Assembly: GCA_020629335.1 (NCBI GenBank)
Contig: JAHDDN010000019.1
Location: forward strand, 1-25,744
Source of the DNA: Chitinophagales bacterium
Lineage (GTDB): Bacteria; Bacteroidota; Bacteroidia; Chitinophagales; UBA2359
Reading direction: 5' to 3'
DNA: 25,744 nucleotides
Shown: positions 15,280-22,361 of the stretch, one piece after another
Numbering within the stretch: the stretch's first letter is position 1
Layout of the letters: every line of letters starts with the position of its first letter
Notes under the pieces: model-generated
What the model was told of the DNA's origin: nothing
Databases searched by the model: none
What the model saw: the letters and a program-made list of their open reading frames with translations, nothing else
Position numbers and translations under genes: made by a program

Positions 15280-17190
15280 ATGATGTTTAAATATTGGACA
15301 TTAACAATTAGCTTTTTACTTTGTTGGATGGCACTTACTGCCCAAAATGACAAGCTGATCTATGACCGAACGACTATAAGCACGCCATTAGGAGCGAAGG
15401 TAAATGTTGCAGCGATTCAAGAAGATTGGGCGCCTGTGGTGAAGAGTATAGAAATGCCAAGCCCTACTAGCGATAGAGGAAAACTTAGGGCCGCTAAAGA
15501 AGAGATGATGAAGCAATATGCGAGTACTAATAAGGGAGGCACAGCTCGTAAAGCAGCAGTAGCAGATGACCCTATTTTATTGGATAATTTTGATGGAAAT
15601 CCGAATTCAGGTAGCGCCCCTAATGATAATGATGTAGCCATTTCCAATGATGGCATTTTAGTGTCAGTGGTCAATTCAAATATTATGATGGTTGATACCG
15701 AAACAGGAGAGGAGTTACAACAAATTTCCTTGAGTGCTTTTGGAGAAGAATTAGGCTTATCAGGTAGTAAGTACGATCCAAGAATCTTATTTGATCCAGA
15801 GGAAGAGCGCTTTATCATTATGTACTTGAGTGGTACTACTTATCAGAATAGTAATATTGTGGTGGCCTTTTCTAAAAATAGTGACCCAACAGACGATTGG
15901 TATAAATATGTTTTGTCTGGCAATCCATTAGACAATGATACTTGGAGTGATTATGGTAATATCGCCTTATCTGAAAGTGAGCTATTTATTGGATTTAACA
16001 CTTATAATAATGGCTCCTCTAATAACTCTGGTTATGTAGAATCAGTAATTTGGCAAATTGATAAATTTGCAGGTTATTTTGGAAATGAATTGGTATCCGA
16101 ATACTATAGCAATATCAGCTATGATGATAGATTAATTTTTAATTTTACGCCTGTTTCCGCAGGGAATGATCAACTATATGGCTCCAATATGTACCTACTA
16201 TCTAATCGTACTTGGAGGTCGAGCAATGGCAATGTATTTGAGAATGATACGATATTTTTAATCAATATTACCGATGATTTAGCAGGAGATCCAGAAGTAG
16301 AGGTTACACCTTTAGTAGCTGATATTCCCTACTATCTACCAGCAATAGCCCGCCAGCCCAATGATCATCAATTAGATACCAATGATGGCCGAATATTAGG
16401 CGCGTTTTATCAAGATGGCTACATCGAGTTTGTGATGAATACAACCAATATCGGTGTGACAGGCTATACCAGCGTTTATCATGGCATCATAGAAGGAGTA
16501 GATACCGAAAATCCTTCCGTAACAGCCCAAGTCATCGGCGATGATGAATTGGATTTAGCTTTTCCAGATATCGCTTATACAGGTCAGTTTGATGGAGATC
16601 GCCAGTCGATTATCGTTATGAACCATACTTCCTCAGAGGTATTTCCAGGCGGTTCCGCTATCTTCCATAATGATGGAGAATACTCTGATTTAATAAGCAT
16701 CAAGCAAGGCGAATCAGTGGTTAATTTATTCCCAGATAATATCGAACGCTGGGGAGATTATACAGGCATACAACCCAAATACGATGAGCCAGGTATTGTA
16801 TGGGCAGGCATTTTCTACGGAAAAAGTGGTAATCAGCCAATAGGATTAGATCAATACAATGCGACTTGGATCGCCCAATTAGAAAGCCCGCAAATCAATA
16901 ATGTTTCCATTGAAGAAGAGGAGGAAAGAGGCGCCTATAACGCAACCATCTATCCCAATCCTTTCAACGAAATGATTCATTATGAATTTGACATGCCCAA
17001 TACAGCATGGGTAGATATAGCAGTCTATGATACGAAAGGTCAAATGGTCAAAATGCTCATCAGAGAGGAACTAAAAGCAGGAGATAATCGCATTCAATTT
17101 TCAGCACAGCCACTCAAGGCAGGCACCTATTTTCTAATCATTCAATCAGGCGATCAAACCATACTAAAAGAGAAAATAATTAAACAATAG
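15280..17190 (+). CDS. Secreted protein with C-terminal type IX secretion sorting domain
   Basis: The longest frame begins with TTG at 15217, inside the promoter box. The better start is ATG at 15280 (or the adjacent ATG at 15283), which begins a signal peptide MFKYWTLTISFLLCWMALTAQ. The mature part, about 610 residues, is rich in Asn, Asp and Gly and looks beta-structured (for example LFDPEEERFIIMYLSGT and NDDIYGSN-like stretches), without a catalytic signature I can name. The last 80 residues, from IYPNPFNEMIHYEFDMP to KAGTYFLIIQSG and a lysine-rich end, form a Por/T9SS type A sorting domain, so export across the outer membrane is expected. Its TAG stop is the border of family 1 copy 3. Confidence 0.85.
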   Translation: MMFKYWTLTISFLLCWMALTAQNDKLIYDRTTISTPLGAKVNVAAIQEDWAPVVKSIEMPSPTSDRGKLRAAKEEMMKQYASTNKGGTARKAAVADDPILLDNFDGNPNSGSAPNDNDVAISNDGILVSVVNSNIMMVDTETGEELQQISLSAFGEELGLSGSKYDPRILFDPEEERFIIMYLSGTTYQNSNIVVAFSKNSDPTDDWYKYVLSGNPLDNDTWSDYGNIALSESELFIGFNTYNNGSSNNSGYVESVIWQIDKFAGYFGNELVSEYYSNISYDDRLIFNFTPVSAGNDQLYGSNMYLLSNRTWRSSNGNVFENDTIFLINITDDLAGDPEVEVTPLVADIPYYLPAIARQPNDHQLDTNDGRILGAFYQDGYIEFVMNTTNIGVTGYTSVYHGIIEGVDTENPSVTAQVIGDDELDLAFPDIAYTGQFDGDRQSIIVMNHTSSEVFPGGSAIFHNDGEYSDLISIKQGESVVNLFPDNIERWGDYTGIQPKYDEPGIVWAGIFYGKSGNQPIGLDQYNATWIAQLESPQINNVSIEEEEERGAYNATIYPNPFNEMIHYEFDMPNTAWVDIAVYDTKGQMVKMLIREELKAGDNRIQFSAQPLKAGTYFLIIQSGDQTILKEKIIKQ

Positions 17191-17409
17191 GGCGTGCCCC
17201 ATTCTCCTTTTTTCATTCGCCCATAGGGGCGCATCTATGTGTGCGCCCACGAATGAAAAAAGGAGAATGGGTCGGGCTGTCCGCTCTTATGTGGCTATGT
17301 GCCTGCTATTACGCTAAGGCCCGTTTGTCTGCCCTTCGGGCCAGCCTGCACGTACCTAAGCTTCATAAGCAGTCCCATCACGCCACATACCACTCCCATC
17401 CCTCACGCG
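17188..17409 (+). repeat. Family 1 structured repeat, copy 3 (tip inverted)
   Basis: Plus-sense copy whose TAGGGCG border contains the stop codon of the preceding T9SS gene. The hairpin arms at 17198-17219 and 17250-17271 are 22 nt and perfectly complementary. The tip is GGGCGCAT 17227-17234 / GTGCGCCC 17241-17248, with loop region ATCTATGTGT. The tip runs in the opposite direction relative to the conserved region compared with copies 1, 2 and 4. Conserved region: ATGTGGC 17289-17295 / GCCACAT 17382-17388, and CTGCCC 17329-17334 / GGGCCAG 17338-17344. It ends 13 nt before the TTG start of the next gene. Confidence 0.88.
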
Positions 17410-17422
17410 ATAATACCCAATT

Positions 17423-19483
17423 TTGAATCCAAGCCCCAACAAATATCACTCATTAATCCTCCTACTGATATGGGTGACGATTTGCCTAATTCCGCTTGCT
17501 TTTTCCAAGCAATTCATTGATACCAGCAGTATCCATCGCAGCCTCTTTAGCATATTGACTTTAGTTTTAAGCTTCGCTTTATTTTTCTTGCCCTCTGAAA
17601 AAAAAATCAATATCCATCGTCCGATTTTAATCGCTATGATAGGGCTGTTAATCATTTTAGCGATTAATGTCCTATTCCATCAATTAGCAATTTCAAGTGT
17701 ATTAGTGGACTTTAGCCTACTCTTGAATGGCTGGTGTTTTTTTATAGCAGGCAGTATACTCTATCAGCATTTAGGCTATGAACGCCTAGTGAAATGGACA
17801 GCTGGCTCAATCTTCTTGACAAGTGTAGGAGTAGCCATCATTGGCATTTTACAAACGATGGGTATCAATATCATCGATTTGCCTGTAGTGAGAATACCGG
17901 GTTCTACCTTAGCAGATCGCCCTTTTGCAGCCGAGTATATCGTAGGAGCCATTCCTTGGGCGATACTATTTATCTACACATGGCGAAATAAAACAGCACA
18001 ATTGCTTGGCATATTGCCGATAGCCATACTATTCTTATACTTGATATTATTACGAGGCAGGGCAGGCTATGTAGCCTTTGCGCTTAGTATGCTCTTTTTG
18101 GCGGCTAGTTTACTCTTGTATTATGCCAAAAGCATTCGATGGAAAAGCGTGTTGAAGTGGACCGTTCCGATAGTCATGCTCCTAAGTATTGCGATTTATG
18201 TAGGAGACAAAGAATACCAATATCTCCCACGAAAAAGCTTCCAAGAAACCCTACTTAAAGTATATGATACCTCCAATCCACGTATTTGGTATTGGAAGAC
18301 ATCCACAGAGATGATAAAAAATAGACCATTTACAGGCATAGGCATGTCGCAATGGTCAGCAGAGTTTCCACAACATAATGGAGCGGCTTATAATGATAAG
18401 CATATCTATTACGTCCATCTAAATCCACATAATGATTTTTTAGAAATGTGGGCAGAAGCTGGAGTATTAGCCTTCCTTTTCTATTTGTTTTTAGCTTTTT
18501 ACCCCTTGTGGTTACTATGGCGAAATGGACGGAAAAACCCCATAGATTTATTGATTGCGACCTCTCAACTCGCCTTGATTGTAGCCGCTTGTTTTTCCTT
18601 TACAAAAGATCGAACAGCACCCATGATTATTTGGTCGATAAATTTGATGTTTTCTTTGCATATAAAGGCCACCACTCAATCCAAGTTTACGTTTTATAAA
18701 AACAGGCTCTTATTGGGCATCAGCTTTGTTCTTTTATTGAATGCTGGATATGTTTATCAACGTATAGAAGGAGAAAAACACTACTCTGCAGCCATGGCTT
18801 ATAAGTTTGATAGCAAATATGCTGAAATGTTGGAAGTTTTAGATCGTATTGTGCTTTGGGCATATCCTTTAGATCCTAGTGAAATTCCAATTCAGTACTA
18901 TCAAGGAGTTGGCACTTTTCACTTAGCTCAATATAAGGAGGCCAATGACTATTTTGATGAAGCTTTGGCATTAAAGCCACACTTTGCGACTATTTTACTC
19001 AATCAGGCATCGGCTTTGTACAAAGCAGGGAAAGTGGAGGAAGCAATCATTGCTTATGAGGCTATGAAAGAACAATTTCCCAATTATATAGAGCCACAAC
19101 TCAACTTAATAGCCATTTATACGAATGAGGAAGAATGGGAAAAAGGGGCAGACTTATTAAAATCTATCTCCCGAAAATATCATGGGTATAGAGCTTCTGG
19201 CATAAAACATGAGTACAGTCTTTGCCATTCATTCGAGAAATATATACTGAATGATGAGACTTATAATGCGCTAAAGCGCTATTATATTAAAAACAAAAAT
19301 GAGCTATTTTTAGAAGATGGCGTATTTCAATACCAAAGGTCTGAAGCTGTTTATTGGCTGAAAGATGGTTTGAAACACAAAATAAAAAATGCAGAAGCAT
19401 TCAAAAAGCGAGGGTTTCAATGGGAAAATATTATTTTTGTGCCTAAAGATGTGCAATTTCCTGATGGAGAGCCTATTCAATAG
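17423..19483 (+). CDS. O-antigen ligase family membrane protein with C-terminal TPRs
   Basis: A 686-residue protein. Residues about 10-430 hold roughly ten to twelve hydrophobic spans. The large periplasmic loop carries NPRIWYWKTSTEMIKNRPF and the Wzy_C-type HNDFLEMWAEAGVLAFLFY near residue 335, typical of the O-antigen ligase/polymerase superfamily. Residues about 470-600 form tetratricopeptide repeats (YYQGVGTFHLAQYKEANDYF, then ALALKPHFATILLNQASALY). The function is probably glycan ligation or polymerisation at the envelope; the substrate is unknown. The start appears to be TTG at 17423, because an in-frame TAA lies at 17411-17413 and no ATG precedes the first membrane span. This start is immediately behind repeat copy 3. 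Confidence 0.85.
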   Translation: MNPSPNKYHSLILLLIWVTICLIPLAFSKQFIDTSSIHRSLFSILTLVLSFALFFLPSEKKINIHRPILIAMIGLLIILAINVLFHQLAISSVLVDFSLLLNGWCFFIAGSILYQHLGYERLVKWTAGSIFLTSVGVAIIGILQTMGINIIDLPVVRIPGSTLADRPFAAEYIVGAIPWAILFIYTWRNKTAQLLGILPIAILFLYLILLRGRAGYVAFALSMLFLAASLLLYYAKSIRWKSVLKWTVPIVMLLSIAIYVGDKEYQYLPRKSFQETLLKVYDTSNPRIWYWKTSTEMIKNRPFTGIGMSQWSAEFPQHNGAAYNDKHIYYVHLNPHNDFLEMWAEAGVLAFLFYLFLAFYPLWLLWRNGRKNPIDLLIATSQLALIVAACFSFTKDRTAPMIIWSINLMFSLHIKATTQSKFTFYKNRLLLGISFVLLLNAGYVYQRIEGEKHYSAAMAYKFDSKYAEMLEVLDRIVLWAYPLDPSEIPIQYYQGVGTFHLAQYKEANDYFDEALALKPHFATILLNQASALYKAGKVEEAIIAYEAMKEQFPNYIEPQLNLIAIYTNEEEWEKGADLLKSISRKYHGYRASGIKHEYSLCHSFEKYILNDETYNALKRYYIKNKNELFLEDGVFQYQRSEAVYWLKDGLKHKIKNAEAFKKRGFQWENIIFVPKDVQFPDGEPIQ

Positions 19484-19489
19484 AAATAA

Positions 19490-19650
19490 GGGGTCAGGAA
19501 ATAAATAAACTAGCCATCAGACTTGCCTTTTTTCACTTATTCTTCGTTAAAATTTTTCAGCATAGCAGGGCTATGGTTAAAAATTTTACCTTGACTAAGC
19601 AAAAAAATACGGCGTCTTCGGGGGTGGTGCTTTATTTATTTCCTGATCCC
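19490..19650. repeat. Family 2 rod-like hairpin repeat, copy C
   Basis: Outer arms of 20 nt (19490-19509 and 19631-19650) pair completely if one G-T wobble is allowed; they read GGGGTCAGGAAATAAATAAA on the left and share nothing with the outer arms of copies A and B. The inside resembles those copies: an ACTTAT-CTTCGTTA stretch, then a tip CATAGC (19561-19566) / GCTATG (19570-19575), then TACCTTGACTAAG. It fills nearly the whole gap between the ligase gene and the next gene, starting 6 nt behind the ligase stop. Confidence 0.75.
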
Positions 19651-19674
19651 AAATCTTAAATCAATATAGTCAAT

Positions 19675-20667
19675 ATGAAAACCTTAATTACCTTAAAAGC
19701 TATTTGCTTATGTTTGCTGTTTTCTACAGCATTACAAGCACAACAATTAGACTCCATAGAACCAAGTGAGTCAGATCGTGGAAATGTATTTGATGTAACT
19801 ATTACTGGTTCAGAAGATACTTGGCAGTTCAATCCTTACTCTTACTTTTATATCAACTTTTCTGGTATTGGAGTAACACTTCAAGACGGTTATGGTATAG
19901 TGGCTGCTAATACTGTAGAAGGCGTCGTAGAAGTAATGAACGATGCTCCTCAAGGCCCAAGAAACCTAACGATGGGGTATTATAATGGCTATGAATGGTC
20001 AGAAAGTACTTTAGAGTATGTGTTTGAAGTATACGAATCGACCATTGTGGGTATCTCACCAACGATGCTTAATCGAGGGGAATCAACTCCTATTCAAATT
20101 ACAGGACAACATACTAATTGGAAAGGACCTAATGATGGTGGTTCAGTGACGGTACGTTTTGAAAACGAAGATGATATTACAATCACCAATACTAATTTAG
20201 AAAGCCCTACCTTATTAAGTGCTAATGTCATCGTAAATGAGGATGCAGCATTAGGGCCACAAATCATATACGTAGACTATGGCTTGAATGGCCCAGGTGG
20301 AGGAGAAAGAACAGATGTATTGGAAGCTAGCGGAGAGCCAGGAGAACCAGATTTTGTGGGAATAGCCATTATTAGTGGAGTCAATAATGAATGGGTCAGC
20401 CAATTTGATCAAGTGGCGGTATATCCTAATCCATTCAGCAGTGAGTTTGCGATTGATTACCAATTAAAAGAAGCGGCAGAAGTAAATATTGAATTGTTTG
20501 ATCTATCAGGTAAAAAAGTAGCTCAAATCTTAAATGCGAACCAAACAGCAGGCAATCATCATTTTGATTACCAAATTGAAGAAGGCTCTTTAGAAGCAGG
20601 TATTTATATCCTGAATCTAAGTGCAGATGGAACAACTTACTCCAAAACAGTAGTAAGTATAAAGTAA
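19675..20667 (+). CDS. Secreted protein with two IPT/TIG-like domains and T9SS sorting domain
   Basis: A 330-residue exported protein. Signal peptide MKTLITLKAICLCLLFSTALQAQ (1-23, cut after AQA or AQ). Two similar beta-sandwich units follow: LDSIEPSESDRGNVFDVTITG at about 25 and IVGISPTMLNRGESTPIQITG at about 125, each with a 'P-x-x-x-x-R-G-x-x-x-x-x-x-I-x-G' pattern like IPT/TIG domains. The last 80 residues (VYPNPFSSEFAIDYQL ... AGIYILNLSADGTTYSKTVVSIK) form a type A Por sorting domain. It is probably a small surface or secreted binding protein. A strong terminator lies at 20705-20739. Its 5' region consists almost entirely of family 2 copy C. Confidence 0.87.
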   Translation: MKTLITLKAICLCLLFSTALQAQQLDSIEPSESDRGNVFDVTITGSEDTWQFNPYSYFYINFSGIGVTLQDGYGIVAANTVEGVVEVMNDAPQGPRNLTMGYYNGYEWSESTLEYVFEVYESTIVGISPTMLNRGESTPIQITGQHTNWKGPNDGGSVTVRFENEDDITITNTNLESPTLLSANVIVNEDAALGPQIIYVDYGLNGPGGGERTDVLEASGEPGEPDFVGIAIISGVNNEWVSQFDQVAVYPNPFSSEFAIDYQLKEAAEVNIELFDLSGKKVAQILNANQTAGNHHFDYQIEEGSLEAGIYILNLSADGTTYSKTVVSIK

Positions 20668-20704
20668 TTTTAAATAGTTGACCGTAATATAACTTTATAT
20701 ATTT

Positions 20705-20739
20705 AGGCCAGATAAGCTTTTTGTTTATCTGGCCTTTTT
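20705..20739 (+). terminator. Rho-independent terminator
   Basis: Perfect 11-bp stem AGGCCAGATAA (20705-20715) / TTATCTGGCCT (20725-20735), a loop of 9 nt, then a T-rich tail. It lies 38 nt behind the stop of the T9SS protein gene. Confidence 0.9.
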
Positions 20740-20741
20740 GT

Positions 20742-20773
20742 TTTGTGCTACTTCCTTTTTTATGCTAAATTTG
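20742..20773 (+). promoter_or_regulatory. murF promoter
   Basis: TTTG at 20742-20745, a 20-nt spacer, then TAAATTTG at 20766-20773: an exact match to the Bacteroidota TTTG-N19-21-TAnnTTTG promoter. It places the transcription start near 20780 and therefore the translation start at the ATG at 20795. The box begins in the T-tail of the upstream terminator. Confidence 0.75.
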
Positions 20774-20794
20774 CAATTCGCCAAAACTGAAAAA

Positions 20795-22108
20795 ATGGAT
20801 ATCCCAAAGATTTACGAATACTTTAGAACTTGTCAAAAAATTTCAACGGATAGTCGAAAAATTGAAGCAGGAGATATGTACTGCGCTCTTAAAGGAGATC
20901 GCTTTGATGGAAATGTTTATGCCGAGTCAGCTATAGAAAAAGGAGCAAAATATGCTATTATAGATGATGCCAACTATCAAAAAGATGATCGCTATATTTT
21001 AGTAGAAAATGCCTTGGAATGTCTTCAGGATTTAGCCACTCATCATCGTAAAGAAATGGGTTTGTCTGTCATCGCTATTACGGGTAGTAATGGTAAGACC
21101 ACTACTAAAGAGCTCGTTTATTCAGTCCTAAGTACTACTTATAAAACGCAGGCCACTCTTGGAAACTTGAATAATCATATTGGTGTCCCTTTGACCTTAT
21201 TAGCGATTAAAGATGAAACGGAAATAGCGGTTGTAGAAATGGGAGCTAATCACCCAATTGAAATTAATCAGTTGTGTAAGATAGCTCTACCCAATGGCGG
21301 CTTAATTACCAATATAGGAAAAGCGCACTTAGAGGGTTTTGGTAGTTTGAAGGGAGTACAAAAAGCCAAAGGAGAGCTATTTGATTTTTTAGATCATTCA
21401 GGTGGAAAGTTATTTGTGAATGCTAATGATGAGCTTGTGACAGAAATAGCCTACCATTCAATGGGGGCCAGAAGTTATGGTAATCATAAGTTTTGTAAAA
21501 CCCATGTGGAAAGTTTAGGAGCCAATCCTTTTTTAAAAGTGCGCTGGTTTCGCAAGCCTAACCGAAAAACAAAAGAAGAATTTCCACCCTTAGATATCCA
21601 AACTCAGTTGATTGGTGCCTACAATCAAGATAATATCACTGCTGCTATTGCAGTAGGAGCGTTCTTCAAGGTACCAGCTGAAATGATCAAAAAAGGTATA
21701 GAAGATTACTTGCCTGTTAATAACCGCTCTCAAATTGTGGAAAAAGAAGGGCATACTATTATTTTAGATGCCTATAATGCTAATCCATTTAGTGTAAAGG
21801 CTGCTATAGAAAATTTAGCGGCGATGGAAGCGAAAGATAAAATCGCCATTTTGGGGGATATGTTAGAGTTGGGAGAAGTGAGTAAAGAAGAACATGCGAC
21901 TATTTTAAAACAGTTAGCAGCCATACCTCTAAAAGATGCTTTTTTAGTAGGCCCTCAATATGCTATTTTAAAAGATCAGTTTCCCAATTTTCATTATTAT
22001 GAAAAAGTGGAAGACTTGAAAGCCGTATTAAACTGGTCCGATTATAAAGAAGCCCTGTTTTTGATCAAGGGTTCCAGAGGTATTGCTTTGGAGAAAATTT
22101 TGGCTTAG
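20795..22108 (+). CDS. murF: UDP-N-acetylmuramoyl-tripeptide--D-alanyl-D-alanine ligase
   Basis: Adds D-Ala-D-Ala to the UDP-MurNAc-tripeptide in the cytosol, the last soluble step of peptidoglycan precursor synthesis. A frame open from a TTG at 20738 would start before the promoter box, so the ATG at 20795 (MDIPKIYEYF) is chosen, giving 437 residues. Signatures: STDSRKIEAGDMYCALKG near 17-34, ATP loop ITGSNGKTTTKEL (about 95-107), TLGNLNNHIGVPLTLL, EMGANHPIEI, and the C-terminal domain with LDAYNANPFSVKAAI and AILGDMLELG. It appears to be monocistronic, flanked by its own promoter and by repeat copy 4, which contains its TAG stop. Confidence 0.95.
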   Translation: MDIPKIYEYFRTCQKISTDSRKIEAGDMYCALKGDRFDGNVYAESAIEKGAKYAIIDDANYQKDDRYILVENALECLQDLATHHRKEMGLSVIAITGSNGKTTTKELVYSVLSTTYKTQATLGNLNNHIGVPLTLLAIKDETEIAVVEMGANHPIEINQLCKIALPNGGLITNIGKAHLEGFGSLKGVQKAKGELFDFLDHSGGKLFVNANDELVTEIAYHSMGARSYGNHKFCKTHVESLGANPFLKVRWFRKPNRKTKEEFPPLDIQTQLIGAYNQDNITAAIAVGAFFKVPAEMIKKGIEDYLPVNNRSQIVEKEGHTIILDAYNANPFSVKAAIENLAAMEAKDKIAILGDMLELGEVSKEEHATILKQLAAIPLKDAFLVGPQYAILKDQFPNFHYYEKVEDLKAVLNWSDYKEALFLIKGSRGIALEKILA

Positions 22109-22357
22109 GGATGGCAGCGGTATGTGGCGTATATGTGCTGACTTACGTAGCTTAGGCGGACGCAGGCTTGCCACGCAGTGGAAGACAAGTACGCCTTAGC
22201 GAAGTAGGAAGTACATAGCCACATAAGAGCGTACAGCCCGACCTGATTATATTTTGGCCCATTTTGTAGGGGCGGACCGATGTGTCCGCCCGCGTTGGTG
22301 CTGGCCGTACCGATGTGTCGGCCCAACGATGGCCAAAATATAATCAGGGAAGCCCCC
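22103..22357 (-). repeat. Family 1 structured repeat, copy 4 (between convergent genes, duplicated tip)
   Basis: Minus-sense copy beginning 4 nt behind the stop of the FG-GAP lipoprotein gene and ending in the murF stop codon (CTTAGGGATGG). The hairpin arms at 22331-22348 and 22242-22259 are 18 nt and perfectly complementary. The tip is GGGCGGAC 22270-22277 / GTCCGCCC 22284-22291. A second related tip lies at about 22294-22327; both carry ACCGATGTGT (22276-22285 and 22309-22318). Conserved region: ATGTGGC 22122-22128 / GCCACAT 22218-22224, AGGCG 22154-22158 / CGCCT 22192-22196, and CTTGCCAC 22167-22174 / GTGGAAG 22178-22184. Confidence 0.88.
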
Positions 22358-22361
22358 AATA

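Noticed and set aside
17241..17520. Short plus-strand frames (17241-17426 and 17299-17520)
   Set aside because: They run through repeat copy 3 and into the start of the O-antigen ligase gene in another frame, with no family features.
22105..22359. 84-residue minus-strand frame across repeat copy 4
   Set aside because: It consists entirely of repeat sequence, including both hairpin arms, and is explained by the family 1 element.
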